Numbered from the stretch's first letter, positions 17,894 through 26,802 are shown. The stretch is 64,000 nucleotides of DNA from Tateyamaria omphalii (GCF_001969365.1 NZ_CP019312.1:2728001-2792000); one strand, 5' to 3'. The notes: generated by a model not told the origin, from the sequence alone. Numbers and translations: made by a program.

Positions 17894-18817
17894 TTAAGGT
17901 GGCGGTTTTGCGAGGTTTTCGAATGTTGCATGTGCCGGGTCAAAATCCGGTGGTTCGATTTCCGCAAGATCGGCCCGCTGCGCCTCGTCCAGAGCAGCGA
18001 TCTTCACGTTCACGGTGGGCACAACCAGGGTCGTTACAGCAGATGACCGATCAGGAAAAAATCCAGCCATCATAAGGCGTTGGTAGGCCATCGTGACCGG
18101 TCCGGCATCGTTCCGGCCGGGCATGCGGGTGAACACGTGGTCCAGTCGGGCCATCTGCGTTGTCTGAATATCGAGAAAGGACTGATCGAGCATTCGTCCG
18201 AATTCCTCACCCGCAGGCAAGCGCGCAATGGGACGACCAATACTTGAGCGTGCGTAATCCTGTCCAAACCAATTCACGTATGCCGAGCGTTGGCCGAATT
18301 CGACGCAGATCCAGCCCGAATCAGAATTGCGGTACACCATCAGGTAGGGACGGACATGCGCCAGCGCCGGATTTTCGATCTCACCGGCGCCCATGACCCA
18401 CGCGCGATACGTCTCGCGCAGCAAGATCGACTCGTCATGCCAGATGTCCCCGATGGGTTGTTGTTGCTGATAAAAGACCCAGTCACCGGCCTTGGCCTGC
18501 AAATATTGCAGCGCGCTGCGCACTCCGGTCTGCCCCTTGGACCACGCGCGTGCATGCATCAGAAGTTCGCGCGCTTCAGGCAGCGCCGCCTCTCCCGCCT
18601 CGGTCAGTTCATACCGGCGGTCCCGCGTCCGAAACAGCTCTTCCCCACGCAATTCCTCGAGTTGCGAAATATGGCGCCGCACCGTCTGCCGCGTGCTGTT
18701 CAGTTCCGCCACCGCATGGGACAGGTTCAACGTCTGCGCCAGCGTCGTGAACGAGCGGATCATCTCGAACAGCAGCGGTTGATTGGCGTCGGTCAAGTTG
18801 CGCGTCGGGGCATTCAC
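17894..18817 (-). CDS. LysR-type HTH regulator with atypical C-terminal domain
   Basis: About 307 residues. The N-terminus is a LysR-like winged helix (FTTLAQTLNLSHAVAELNSTRQTVRRHISQLE, then GEELFRTRDRRYELTEAGEA). The remaining 200 residues do not look like the periplasmic-binding-protein effector domain of LysR proteins. They contain YLMVYRNSDSGWICVEFG, AYVNWFGQDYARSSIGRPIARLP and LDHVFTRMPGR, which suggest a PAS-like sensor. The start is a GTG at 18817 or a TTG at 18829. An inverted repeat sits directly before it, and it is divergent from an XRE regulator. Confidence 0.7.
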   Translation of the reverse strand: MNAPTRNLTDANQPLLFEMIRSFTTLAQTLNLSHAVAELNSTRQTVRRHISQLEELRGEELFRTRDRRYELTEAGEAALPEARELLMHARAWSKGQTGVRSALQYLQAKAGDWVFYQQQQPIGDIWHDESILLRETYRAWVMGAGEIENPALAHVRPYLMVYRNSDSGWICVEFGQRSAYVNWFGQDYARSSIGRPIARLPAGEEFGRMLDQSFLDIQTTQMARLDHVFTRMPGRNDAGPVTMAYQRLMMAGFFPDRSSAVTTLVVPTVNVKIAALDEAQRADLAEIEPPDFDPAHATFENLAKPPP

Positions 18818-18827
18818 AGGCAAACCC

Positions 18828-18871
18828 AATGTATGATGAGCAATACATCTACGTTAAATGAATCATACATT
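18828..18871. promoter_or_regulatory. 10-bp inverted repeat between LysR-like and XRE genes
   Basis: AATGTATGAT (18828-18837) and ATCATACATT (18862-18871) form a perfect 10-bp inverted repeat with a 24-base spacer. Inside it ATGTAT-N8-ATACAT (18829-18848) is a second, nested inverted repeat. The region is clearly AT-richer than its surroundings and lies at the start of the LysR-like gene. It looks like an operator for autoregulation, with the divergent XRE gene as a second possible target. Confidence 0.55.
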
Positions 18872-18972
18872 AATGCAACATTTACGTGTGGTATTGGGTG
18901 CAAAACTAGCCAATTGAACCTGTGCGTGTACTCGGCGATGACTGTCTCCAGATAAACCGGAGGTAATTAGTT

Positions 18973-19332
18973 GTGTCACACCCAGTAGATGTTCACGTCG
19001 GCAAGCGCCTGAAACAAATCCGCACCCTGCGTCGGATGTCACAAACCGATGTTGCAAAACGTTTGGACCTGTCCTTTCAGCAGATCCAGAAATACGAAAT
19101 CGGGTCGAACAGAATCGCGGCAAGCCGCCTGTTTGAACTGTCGCGTATCCTCGACGTGCCCACGTCCTATTTCTTTGAGGGTCTGGCCGAGCAGGATCCA
19201 GCCCCCCGCAACGATCGGGGCCTCGATATTGTGAACGCGCTCGCCACGATCGAAGACGAGAGAATCAAGTCGCGGATCGTGACCTTCATCGAAGACGTGT
19301 CGGGCCTGACAGTCGCACGCAGGGCCTCCTGA
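18973..19332 (+). CDS. XRE-family helix-turn-helix regulator
   Basis: A 119-residue DNA-binding protein. The Cro/C1-type HTH spans about residues 9-64: VGKRLKQIRTLRRMSQTDVAKRLDLSFQQIQKYEIGSNRI, followed by SRLFELSRILDVPTSYFFEG. A short C-terminal tail may mediate dimerisation. It starts with GTG, preceded by GGAGGTAAT, a strong ribosome site that decides the start. A terminator lies 84 bases downstream, before mcd, so it is probably its own transcript. Targets are unknown; mcd and the LysR-like gene are the nearest candidates. Confidence 0.88.
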   Translation: MSHPVDVHVGKRLKQIRTLRRMSQTDVAKRLDLSFQQIQKYEIGSNRIAASRLFELSRILDVPTSYFFEGLAEQDPAPRNDRGLDIVNALATIEDERIKSRIVTFIEDVSGLTVARRAS

Positions 19333-19416
19333 GGGCGGTATTTCACGAAATACCCCTGCGGTGTATGACGTCCGGCTGCACCACGGGCCCAAAAGAATAG
19401 TAGTCGTACGAGTGAC

Positions 19417-19448
19417 ACCGCGCCCAACTTGGGCGCGGTTTTATTTTG
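19417..19448 (+). terminator. Rho-independent terminator after XRE gene
   Basis: Stem ACCGCGCCC (19417-19425) and GGGCGCGGT (19431-19439) with loop AACTT, followed by TTTATTTT. This is a strong intrinsic terminator. A further small hairpin, GGTATTT-CACG-AAATACC, lies at 19337-19354 just after the XRE stop. Confidence 0.85.
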
Positions 19449-19488
19449 TGCAATACTCTTCCCATGCCACATCCATGCTGCACTGCAG

Positions 19489-19494
19489 TATAAT
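19489..19494 (+). promoter_or_regulatory. Possible -10 element upstream of mcd
   Basis: A perfect TATAAT lies 105 bases before the mcd start, just after the terminator of the preceding gene. It directly follows the inverted repeat CTGCA-C-TGCAG (19478-19488). I found no good -35 at 16-18 bases, so activation by a regulator bound at the repeat is a possibility. Confidence 0.35.
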
Positions 19495-19598
19495 GCCACG
19501 CAAGAAACGAACAAATGGCCGCACCAAAATGAATGTTTGTTGCGCTGCACCTGCGAACTAGGTAAGCCGAGACCGAGTTGAAAATGAGGAGCCAAGCC

Positions 19599-21287
19599 AT
19601 GGCACATGACGGACAGGATATTGGGGCGGTCACGCCCATTTTACTGGATGACCTGCTTGGTCTGACACGTGCGGCGCTGAAGCCAGTCCAGGACATTACC
19701 GAACTCGCCCGCACCCGTCTGCGGGCTGAACTCAGTGTGGATGGTCGCGTGTCCGGCGCCCTTGTGGAAGAGAATCAGACCGCCGCCCACGGTCTCGCGT
19801 GGCTCGCCACCTACACCGAATCGCTGCGCCAGATGCAGAAATGGGCCGAAGCGCTCGAATCGCAGTCCAAGTTTGGCGAGGTCGAAGCCCTGATTCACCA
19901 GATCGCGTTCGGTGAATACCTCTGGCAAATCTATGGCGGCATCCAGATGAACCAGGGCGAAGTGCTGCGCCTGCAGGATCTGGGCCTGTCCCAGGACGAC
20001 ATGCGCGGCATGATGGACCCCGCGGTCATGACACTGACCCAGGGCGGCAACACCCAAGCCGCCCGCGTGCGCCTTGTCGAGCTGATGCAGGAACGCAGCG
20101 CCGAGATCACGGTGGGCGCGTCCGGTCTCGACGAAGAGCTCGAGATGATCCGCGAGCAGTTCCGCCGCTACGCCGTGGACAAGGTCGAACCCTTCGCCCA
20201 CGATTGGCACCTCAAGGACGAGCTGATCCCCATGGAGGTGATCGACGAGCTGGCCGAGATGGGCGTTTTCGGCCTGACCATCCCCGAAGAATACGGCGGC
20301 TTCGGTCTGTCCAAGGCCTCCATGTGCGTGGTGTCCGAAGAGCTGTCGCGCGGCTATATCGGTGTCGGCTCGCTCGGCACCCGGTCCGAGATTGCCGCCG
20401 AACTGATCATCGCCGGCGGCACGGAAGAGCAAAAGCAAAAGTGGCTGCCGCAACTGGCCAGCGCCGAAACGCTGCCCACAGCCGTGTTCACGGAACCCAA
20501 TACCGGCTCGGACCTCGGCGCCCTGCGCACCCGCGCGGTCAAGGACGACAATGGCGACTACAAGGTCACGGGCAACAAAACCTGGATCACCCACGCCACG
20601 CGCACGCAGGTGATGACGCTGCTGGCCCGCACCGATCCCAACACGACAGACTACAAGGGCCTGTCGATGTTCCTCGCTGAAAAGACGCCCGGCACCGACG
20701 AAAACCCGTTCCCAACCGACGGCATGACCGGCGGCGAGATCGAAGTGCTGGGCTACCGCGGCATGAAAGAATACGAGCTGGGCTTCGACAACTTCCACGT
20801 GAAGGGTGAGAACCTGCTCGGCGGCGAAGAGGGCAAAGGCTTCAAGCAGCTGATGGAGACCTTCGAATCGGCCCGCATCCAGACCGCAGCCCGCGCCATC
20901 GGTGTGGCGCAATCCGCGCTCGACATCTCGATGCAATACGCACAGGACCGCAAGCAGTTCGGCAAATCCCTGATCGACTTCCCCCGCGTCGCCAACAAAC
21001 TGGCGATGATGGCGGTCGAGATCATGGTGGCACGCCAGCTCACCTATTTCTCCGCCTTCGAAAAGGACGAAGGCCGGCGCTGCGACGTGGAGGCGGGCAT
21101 GGCCAAGCTGCTCGGCGCCCGCGTGGCGTGGGCGGCTGCCGACAACGGGTTGCAAATCCACGGCGGCAACGGCTTTGCCTTGGAATACAAAATCTCCCGC
21201 GTGCTCTGTGACGCCCGTATTCTCAACATCTTCGAAGGTGCGGCCGAAATTCAGGCCCAGGTCATCGCCCGCCGCATCCTCGGCTGA
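19599..21287 (+). CDS. mcd: (2S)-methylsuccinyl-CoA dehydrogenase
   Basis: A 562-residue flavin acyl-CoA dehydrogenase. After an N-terminal extension of about 170 residues (LARTRLRAELSVDG, ENQTAAHGLAWLATY, ALIHQIAFGEYL) comes a complete acyl-CoA dehydrogenase core: TAVFTEPNTGSDLGALRT, NKTWITHATR, QYAQDRKQFGKSL, GGNGFALEYKISR and ARILNIFEGAAEIQ. This extension and length are typical of Mcd, which oxidises methylsuccinyl-CoA to mesaconyl-CoA in the ethylmalonyl-CoA pathway and passes electrons to ETF. I chose the ATG at 19599 because GAGGAG precedes it. Confidence 0.88.
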   Translation: MAHDGQDIGAVTPILLDDLLGLTRAALKPVQDITELARTRLRAELSVDGRVSGALVEENQTAAHGLAWLATYTESLRQMQKWAEALESQSKFGEVEALIHQIAFGEYLWQIYGGIQMNQGEVLRLQDLGLSQDDMRGMMDPAVMTLTQGGNTQAARVRLVELMQERSAEITVGASGLDEELEMIREQFRRYAVDKVEPFAHDWHLKDELIPMEVIDELAEMGVFGLTIPEEYGGFGLSKASMCVVSEELSRGYIGVGSLGTRSEIAAELIIAGGTEEQKQKWLPQLASAETLPTAVFTEPNTGSDLGALRTRAVKDDNGDYKVTGNKTWITHATRTQVMTLLARTDPNTTDYKGLSMFLAEKTPGTDENPFPTDGMTGGEIEVLGYRGMKEYELGFDNFHVKGENLLGGEEGKGFKQLMETFESARIQTAARAIGVAQSALDISMQYAQDRKQFGKSLIDFPRVANKLAMMAVEIMVARQLTYFSAFEKDEGRRCDVEAGMAKLLGARVAWAAADNGLQIHGGNGFALEYKISRVLCDARILNIFEGAAEIQAQVIARRILG

Positions 21288-21300
21288 CACACACCCGTAA

Positions 21301-21367
21301 GGCGGGTTTTCAACCCGCCATACCCTCTGTGATCAGCAACACTGTAGGCCGGGCTTCTGCCCGGCCT
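21301..21367 (+). terminator. Two hairpins downstream of mcd
   Basis: First hairpin: GGCGGGTT (21301-21308), loop TTC, AACCCGCC (21312-21319). Second: AGGCCGGGC (21346-21354), loop TTCT, GCCCGGCCT (21359-21367), followed by CGTCGTTTCT. Both stems are perfect; T runs are short, so efficiency is uncertain. Confidence 0.6.
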
Positions 21368-21394
21368 CGTCGTTTCTACGGCACACACATCCCA

Positions 21395-21409
21395 TTAACC
21401 CACCCTTAA
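21395..21409. promoter_or_regulatory. Possible CtrA-binding site (TTAA-N7-TTAA)
   Basis: TTAA at 21395 and TTAA at 21406 are separated by exactly seven bases (CCCACCC), the spacing of full CtrA boxes in alphaproteobacteria. It lies 36 bases before the GTGCA array and about 190 bases before the LysE gene. CtrA is not encoded in this window. Confidence 0.4.
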
Positions 21410-21444
21410 CCTTCACCACCGCACGCTCCGTTAACCCCGGTTTC

Positions 21445-21499
21445 GGTGCATCAGCGGTGCACGGTCGGTGCACACATGGTGCACAGGTTGTGCATCGCC
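21445..21499. repeat. GTGCA array A, five units of 11 bp
   Basis: Five consecutive 11-mers: GGTGCATCAGC, GGTGCACGGTC, GGTGCACACAT, GGTGCACAGGT, TGTGCATCGCC, followed by GTTTTCCC. The GTGCA cores start at 21446, 21457, 21468, 21479 and 21490, exactly 11 bases apart. The same kind of array occurs at 56491-56567. Such phasing puts all cores on one face of the helix and suggests cooperative binding by an oligomeric protein. Confidence 0.8.
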
Positions 21500-21602
21500 G
21501 TTTTCCCAACAAACACGGGCGTTAACCCGCATATCCGACCCTCCCGCGTAAAACGCGGGTTAACTGTTGCGCGTACGGTGCCTCCTCCGCCATTCTGACC
21601 CA

Positions 21603-22193
21603 ATGCTCACCTTCGCCGCCGCCGTCTTCTTCCTGATCATTACCCCCGGCCCCGGCGTCCTTTCGGCGGCAGGCGTCGGCGCCGCCTTCGGCATGCGGTC
21701 GGGCCTGCGCTACGTGCTGGGTCTCCTCATCGGCAACAACCTCGTGATCCTCGCGGTGATCAGCGGCCTCGCCGCCCTGATCCTCGCAAGTCCGGCCCTG
21801 CGGACATTCCTGTTCGTTCTGTCCACCGGCTACCTGCTCTACCTCGCGGCGCGCATCGCATTTGCCGGGTCAAAACTGGCCTTCGCCCCGGCAGAGACCG
21901 AGCCCGGCGTGATCAACGGCATCCTGCTTCAGCCAATCAATCCAAAGGCTTACGCCGTCAACACGGCGCTCTTTTCCGGCTTCGCACTGATGCCTGACGC
22001 GCTTGTGGCCGAGGCCGCCTGGAAGCTCCTGATCGTCAACGCGATCTGGCTACCGATCCACGTGCTGTGGGTTTGGTTCGGGGTGCAACTCAAGGCGCTC
22101 GACCTCGCCCCGCATCGCCAGCGGCGGATCAATTATGCCATGGCCGCATCCATGCTTCTGGTGGTCGCGCTGGCGGTGGCCTCCGGGATCTAG
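21603..22193 (+). CDS. LysE-family translocator
   Basis: A 196-residue inner-membrane exporter of the LysE/RhtB family with about six hydrophobic segments. It begins with the family motif FFLIITPGPGVLSAAGVGAAFGMRSGLRYVLG, and has GYLLYLAARIAF and LLQPINPKAYAVNTALFSGF. Such proteins export amino acids or related solutes; the substrate is unknown. I chose the ATG at 21603 because the family motif then starts at residue 7. It lies downstream of the GTGCA array. Confidence 0.9.
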   Translation: MLTFAAAVFFLIITPGPGVLSAAGVGAAFGMRSGLRYVLGLLIGNNLVILAVISGLAALILASPALRTFLFVLSTGYLLYLAARIAFAGSKLAFAPAETEPGVINGILLQPINPKAYAVNTALFSGFALMPDALVAEAAWKLLIVNAIWLPIHVLWVWFGVQLKALDLAPHRQRRINYAMAASMLLVVALAVASGI

Positions 22194-22326
22194 AACCGCC
22201 CACATGCCGGCCGAACAGCATGCAAGATAAGCAAATTTTTTCGCACCATGTGCGGCAAAACGCTCATACCGGAAGTTGTAGCCGCTTTCGCTTGCACCCC
22301 TGCATACCCGAGCGTATCGCACGAAC

Positions 22327-22851
22327 ATGGCCAAAGCACCCCTTTCCCCCGCCGCCTGGATCGACGCCGGGCTTGAACAGCTCACCGCCCAAGGGCCACT
22401 TGCGCTCAGGGCCGAGCCATTGTCACGACACCTGAAGACCTCCAAAGGGTCTTTTTACTGGCATTTCAAGGACGTACCAGCATTCCAGAAGGCATTGCTC
22501 GCCGAATGGAAAAGCCGCGCCTTGGCAACGCTTGCCGACGACAGCGCACAGAATGGAACGCCCACGGACAAGATGATCCGCTTCGGACAAAGCGTACAGG
22601 AAGACAGCCCCGGTCCCGCCCTGCGCGCCTGGGCGCAGCAGGACAAAGCCGTCGCCAAGGCGCTGGCAGAGGTCGATACGGCCCGCCTCAAGCGTCTCAC
22701 GGATCTGATGTCCAGCATCGGTGTCACGAACGAGGATTTCGCACGCTCCGCCTATGGCTCGCTTGTCGGGCTGAAGCAGATGCGCACCGACGATGGTGAA
22801 GCGCTCGTCGCCTTTGCGGCACTCGTAGATCTGGTGATGGCCCTGAAATGA
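22327..22851 (+). CDS. TetR/AcrR-family transcriptional regulator
   Basis: A 174-residue regulator. The N-terminal TetR helix-turn-helix reads WIDAGLEQLTAQGPLALRAEPLSRHLKTSKGSFYWHFKDVPAFQKALL (about residues 11-58). The ligand-binding C-terminal part is shorter than average but shows the usual all-helical pattern. The last codons overlap the start of the META-domain gene by 4 bases (ATGA), so both are translated together. Confidence 0.9.
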   Translation: MAKAPLSPAAWIDAGLEQLTAQGPLALRAEPLSRHLKTSKGSFYWHFKDVPAFQKALLAEWKSRALATLADDSAQNGTPTDKMIRFGQSVQEDSPGPALRAWAQQDKAVAKALAEVDTARLKRLTDLMSSIGVTNEDFARSAYGSLVGLKQMRTDDGEALVAFAALVDLVMALK

Positions 22852-23240
22852 TCCGCGCTGCGGCGCTGACGCTGCTTGCGTCCATCCCCGCCTGCCAGGC
22901 AGACGAGACGGTCGCACGCTACGGCGCCGCAGATCGGCTGTGGGAGCTGCAAACCCTGAACGGCTCCGCACTGCCTGGGCCCACGACGCTCGAATTTCAG
23001 CCGGGCGGCCCGGTGTCGGGTCAGGCGCCCTGCAACAGCTTCAGCGCAACCAACACGGTGCCGTATCCATGGTTCCAACTCAGCCCGATCCTGGCCACGC
23101 GCACAGCCTGCGCGGACCTTGATGCGGAAACGGCATATCTCGACGCACTCGCGCGCATGACCCAGTCCGAAGTGCGCGAGGGCACGCTCTTTCTGCGCAA
23201 TGATGACGGCGACGAAATGGTGTTCACAACGTCCGACTGA
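22848..23240 (+). CDS. META domain-containing lipoprotein
   Basis: A 130-residue exported protein. The N-terminus [16 protein letters not shown] ends in a possible lipobox with Cys16. The rest is a META (HslJ-like) domain: [39 protein letters not shown], then [24 protein letters not shown] and [13 protein letters not shown]. In other bacteria META proteins are linked to stress or motility; here the role is unknown. It overlaps the preceding TetR gene by 4 bases and the convergent recO by 17 bases. Confidence 0.82.
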   Translation: MIRAAALTLLASIPACQADETVARYGAADRLWELQTLNGSALPGPTTLEFQPGGPVSGQAPCNSFSATNTVPYPWFQLSPILATRTACADLDAETAYLDALARMTQSEVREGTLFLRNDDGDEMVFTTSD

Positions 23241-23949
23241 ACGCATCGACAAAACGCGCGCGCGCTTCCGGCAATGGCCGCGACCCCAGATCAGGGGCAA
23301 GGTGGTGCGCCAGAAAATACCCGGTCGTCTCCAACCCCTGTGCAATCTCGCGATCCGGCGCGTCCCCCTCGCGGCGCAGCACTGCCGGCAGGGGCAGCAG
23401 CCGGTCCGCCCAGATGCCAGCACCCGCCTCGGATACGGCCCGCCCCGTCTTGGGCGACACATAGGCCAGGCCGTCCGTCGCCCCCGTCGCCGCACAGGCC
23501 GACAGATCAAGGCCAAAGCCCATCTCCTCAAGCAGCGCCAATTCCCATTGCAAATAGGCCAACGGCCATACGGCGTCCTGCCCCAGCAGATCCAGCAGCG
23601 CTTCGGTCCGACGGTACAGCGGTCCATACGCTTCGCGCTCCGGCAGGCAAAATCCCAACAAGCCGGTGACGGCATTCAACCCCGCCAGCGCCAACCGATT
23701 GCCCATGACCAATGCGGCACGGCTGCGCACAGGCTCTACGGCAAATGTCCCGATATGATCCTCAAGCCGCGCACGCCACGCCACATCCAACTGCGCCCCA
23801 GGCTGCAGGATGGGCGCGATCTTGCGGCTGGTCCCGCCCCGCACGACACCGGCATGGCGCCCCTTTTCCTCGGTAAACACATCAATGATCGCGCTGGTCT
23901 CTCCATGGCGCCGCACGCTCAGCAATATGCCCGTGCCGCGCCACTCCAT
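23224..23949 (-). CDS. recO: DNA repair protein RecO
   Basis: A 241-residue RecO, which loads RecA onto single-stranded DNA together with RecR. The N-terminal OB fold begins [39 protein letters not shown]. The helical middle contains [36 protein letters not shown] and [25 protein letters not shown], which follow the family pattern. It is the last gene of the leftward lepB-rnc-era-DUF1491-recO block and is 1 base from the DUF1491 gene. Confidence 0.94.
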   Translation of the reverse strand: MEWRGTGILLSVRRHGETSAIIDVFTEEKGRHAGVVRGGTSRKIAPILQPGAQLDVAWRARLEDHIGTFAVEPVRSRAALVMGNRLALAGLNAVTGLLGFCLPEREAYGPLYRRTEALLDLLGQDAVWPLAYLQWELALLEEMGFGLDLSACAATGATDGLAYVSPKTGRAVSEAGAGIWADRLLPLPAVLRREGDAPDREIAQGLETTGYFLAHHLAPDLGSRPLPEARARFVDAFSRTL

Positions 23950-23950
23950 C

Positions 23951-24283
23951 TCAGGCCAGACCCTCTTGATCCAGAAGGTGCCGCCCGGCCCGGTCCTCCA
24001 CCTCGATCACCCACAGATCGGGATCAAACCCGCGCTGCCGGGCCACGGCGGCGTCCACATCCGGTTCCGGCCCGGACGCCAACTCGGCCCAGACCCGCGT
24101 GTCGGTCATCAGATCAAAAGACCGCTGGTACAGAACAGCCTGTCCATCCAGCGTGTTCAGCTTGACCAAAACCGCCCCGCCCGTGTCATCCCCATGGGAC
24201 ACGACAAACCCCGGGATGTCGGCAAAGCGCAGGCGCGCCAGATACGCGTCCACCCAGAACCGGGATGTCAAACGGGGCGACAC
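23951..24283 (-). CDS. DUF1491 family protein
   Basis: A 110-residue alphaproteobacterial protein between era and recO, the usual place for DUF1491. It begins [40 protein letters not shown] and ends [27 protein letters not shown], both typical of the family. No catalytic motif is evident and its function is unknown. Position suggests a supporting role in RNA or DNA metabolism, but this is inference from neighbours only. Confidence 0.85.
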   Translation of the reverse strand: MSPRLTSRFWVDAYLARLRFADIPGFVVSHGDDTGGAVLVKLNTLDGQAVLYQRSFDLMTDTRVWAELASGPEPDVDAAVARQRGFDPDLWVIEVEDRAGRHLLDQEGLA

Positions 24284-24340
24284 GCACGCTCCTTCACTTT
24301 GCCAGATAAACCGCCCCCGGAGGGCCGATCAGCAAAACGC

Positions 24341-25249
24341 TCAGGCATTTCCATCTTTGAAATCCAGACCCATCTGGTCATAGCGTTCCGCCTCTTCCAG
24401 CCACTTCTCGCGCACCTTCACCTGCAGGAACAGATGCACCTTGCGGCCCAGAAACTCCGCCAGTTCCTCGCGTGCGGCCTTGCTCACCGCCTTGATGGTC
24501 TCGCCCTTGTGACCCAGGACGATTCCCTTGTGCCCATCGCGGCTGACATAGATGATCTGGTCCACCTTCGCCGATCCATCCTTGCGCTCTTCCCAGGCTT
24601 CCGTCTCAACGGTCAGCTGATAGGGCAGCTCCTGATGCAGGCGCAGGGTCAGCTTCTCGCGGGTCATCTCGGCGGCGATCATGCGCATGGGCAGATCGGC
24701 AATCTGATCCTCGGGATACAGCCATGGGCTTTCAGGCACCTGCTCCGCCAACCACTTCCGAAGGGTCTCGACCCCATGGCCCTTCTCGGCAGAAATCATA
24801 AAGGTTTCGACAAACTCGAACCGTTCGTTCAGGTCCTTGGTCAGACCCAGCAGAACGGGCGCCTCGACCCGGTCAATCTTGTTGATGGCCAGCGCCACGG
24901 TGCGGCCCTTTCCGATCTCAGCGAGCTGGGTCAGAATGCGCTCAACCCCAGCGGTCACACCGCGATGCGCCTCGATCATCAGCACGATGACATCCGCATC
25001 CGCCGCCCCGCCCCAGGCAGCGGCGACCATCGCACGGTCCAGACGGCGACGCGGCTGGAACAGCCCCGGCGTGTCGACAAAGACCAGCTGGCTGTCGCCC
25101 TCCATCGCCACGCCGCGAATGCGGGCACGGGTGGTCTGCACCTTGTGGGTCACAATGCTGACCTTGGCGCCCACCATGGTGTTCAGCAACGTGGACTTGC
25201 CCGCATTGGGCTCTCCGATCAGGGCGACGAAACCCGCACGCGTGGTCAT
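24341..25249 (-). CDS. era: GTPase Era
   Basis: A 302-residue GTPase that binds 16S rRNA near its 3' end and aids 30S assembly. G1 is GEPNAGKST (12-20), G3 is DTPG (59-62) and G4 is NKID (123-126). The C-terminal KH domain carries [46 protein letters not shown]. It overlaps rnc by 4 bases, as is common for RNase III and Era. Confidence 0.97.
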   Translation of the reverse strand: MTTRAGFVALIGEPNAGKSTLLNTMVGAKVSIVTHKVQTTRARIRGVAMEGDSQLVFVDTPGLFQPRRRLDRAMVAAAWGGAADADVIVLMIEAHRGVTAGVERILTQLAEIGKGRTVALAINKIDRVEAPVLLGLTKDLNERFEFVETFMISAEKGHGVETLRKWLAEQVPESPWLYPEDQIADLPMRMIAAEMTREKLTLRLHQELPYQLTVETEAWEERKDGSAKVDQIIYVSRDGHKGIVLGHKGETIKAVSKAAREELAEFLGRKVHLFLQVKVREKWLEEAERYDQMGLDFKDGNA

Positions 25250-25932
25250 GCCGACCCCTCCAATTCCTGTAGCAGCGCTTGGGCCGCAGCCTGCTGCGCC
25301 TCACGCTTTGACCCGGCGGTGGCGGTCGCCTCCGCGCCCGTGGACAGGCGGGCGGCGATGGTGAACACCGGCTGATGATCCGGCCCCGACCGGGCAGTTT
25401 CCACATATTGCGGCGGGGTCAGGCCCCGCGCCTGCGCCCATTCCTGCAACGCCGTCTTGGCGTCGCGCGCATCCGCATCGACGCGCGCGATGCGCTCACC
25501 CCATAGGCGCAGAATCAGCGCCTTGGCCGCCTCAAACCCGGCATCCAGATAGACGGCTGCGATCACCGCCTCGACCGCATCACCCAGCAACGCCTGCTTG
25601 CGCCGCCCACCTGACAGCATCTCGGACCGACCCAGGCGCAGCACATCGCCAAGTGCGATGTCGCGGGCCACCTCGGCGCAGGTCTCCTTGCGGACCAGTG
25701 CGTTGAAGCGCGGGGCCAGCGTCCCTTCGGCGGCACCCGGATCCGCTTCAAGCAAGGCTTGCGCCATCACCAGACCCAGCACCCGATCGCCCAGAAACTC
25801 CAGCCGCTGGTTGTCCGACCGCGTCGGCGACGACATCGATGCATGCGTCACCGCCTCGACAATCAGTTCGGGCGCGGCAAAACGGTGGCCGATCCGGCCC
25901 TCGAACGCCGAAAGGTCCGCGCCCAGCTTCAC
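25246..25932 (-). CDS. rnc: Ribonuclease III
   Basis: A 228-residue RNase III that cuts double-stranded RNA during rRNA and mRNA processing. The signature [17 protein letters not shown] (41-57) contains the catalytic Glu45 and Asp49, and Asp118 and Glu121 in [16 protein letters not shown] complete the metal site. The C-terminal double-stranded-RNA-binding domain follows from about residue 155. It overlaps lepB and era by 4 bases each, so the three are translationally coupled. Confidence 0.97.
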   Translation of the reverse strand: MKLGADLSAFEGRIGHRFAAPELIVEAVTHASMSSPTRSDNQRLEFLGDRVLGLVMAQALLEADPGAAEGTLAPRFNALVRKETCAEVARDIALGDVLRLGRSEMLSGGRRKQALLGDAVEAVIAAVYLDAGFEAAKALILRLWGERIARVDADARDAKTALQEWAQARGLTPPQYVETARSGPDHQPVFTIAARLSTGAEATATAGSKREAQQAAAQALLQELEGSA

Positions 25933-26747
25933 TCGATCCTCTTGAAATAGCGATCGCTGCGCCAGGTCCAGAAGAACAGCATAGACCGGCCCGCGGACGA
26001 GAACATGATGCGGTCTGCGCGACCAATCAGGTTCTCGAACGGCACGTACCCCACGCCACCCGCCACCTGCGCCAAGCGGCTGTCAGAGGAGTTGTCGCGG
26101 TTGTCACCCATGAAAAAGTAATGACCCTCGGGCACGCGGTAAACGGGCGTGTTGTCGGATTGCTGAACGGCCACGTTCAGCACCACGTGTTCTTCACCAT
26201 TCGGGAACGTCTCGACAAAGCGCGACTTGGTACAGGCGGCGCCCTGCCCCACCGCGCCGCTCTCACACCGGGGCAACAGGCCCTGCGGCCCCTGTCGGTC
26301 GAACACCTCTGTAAACGTGCCCGCAGGGTCCTGCGGCACCGGCGTCCCGTTCAGCACGATCTGCCCGTCGCGCACCTGCACGGTATCCCCCGGCAGGCCC
26401 ACGACCCGCTTGATGAAGTCCGCCCCCGACACAGGGTGACGGAACACAACCACATCGCCCCGCTCGGGCTGGCCCGCCAAGATACGATCATCGCCCATGA
26501 ACCCGCACAGCGCCTGCGCATCCAGTCCAACGGCTGGAATCGACGGGCAGGACGCGTAGGAATAGCCGTAGGCCATCTTGTTCACGAACAGGAAATCCCC
26601 GATCAGCAACGTCTCTTTCATGGACCCCGACGGAATCCAGAACGGCTGAAAGAACAGGGTCCGAAACACACCCGCAATCAGCAGCGCATAGACGATGGTC
26701 TTGATCGTCTCGATCACGCCATTCTGGGACTTTTCCTTGGCGGCCAT
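25929..26747 (-). CDS. lepB: Signal peptidase I
   Basis: A 272-residue membrane peptidase that removes signal peptides from exported proteins. One N-terminal transmembrane helix (about 14-34) precedes the catalytic serine Ser42 in [10 protein letters not shown] and the general-base lysine Lys113 in [29 protein letters not shown] is the third family box. I chose the ATG at 26747 ([10 protein letters not shown]), since the longer frame adds a basic tail without family support. Confidence 0.96.
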   Translation of the reverse strand: MAAKEKSQNGVIETIKTIVYALLIAGVFRTLFFQPFWIPSGSMKETLLIGDFLFVNKMAYGYSYASCPSIPAVGLDAQALCGFMGDDRILAGQPERGDVVVFRHPVSGADFIKRVVGLPGDTVQVRDGQIVLNGTPVPQDPAGTFTEVFDRQGPQGLLPRCESGAVGQGAACTKSRFVETFPNGEEHVVLNVAVQQSDNTPVYRVPEGHYFFMGDNRDNSSDSRLAQVAGGVGYVPFENLIGRADRIMFSSAGRSMLFFWTWRSDRYFKRIE

Positions 26748-26802
26748 TGCGCGCTCCTTGGGGTGTGGGGTCAGCGCTACATGCGGGTGACGTGCGGGGG
26801 TG

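Larger units (their letters stand above)
21288..21602. other. Intergenic region after mcd with hairpins, CtrA-like site and GTGCA array
   Basis: These 315 bases contain no convincing gene. In order they hold two hairpins (21301-21319 and 21346-21367), a TTAA-N7-TTAA site (21395-21409), a five-unit GTGCA array (21445-21499), further GTTAACCC motifs (21429 and 21530 area) and a CCCGCG-TAAAA-CGCGGG hairpin (21542-21559). The next gene, a LysE exporter, starts at 21603. Confidence 0.7.

Noticed and set aside
19641..21290. 549-codon open frame opposite mcd
   Set aside because: It is the antisense shadow of a high-GC gene. The plus strand encodes a complete acyl-CoA dehydrogenase with all motifs; the minus frame has no recognisable domain and is rich in His, Gly and Ala as expected of an antisense frame.
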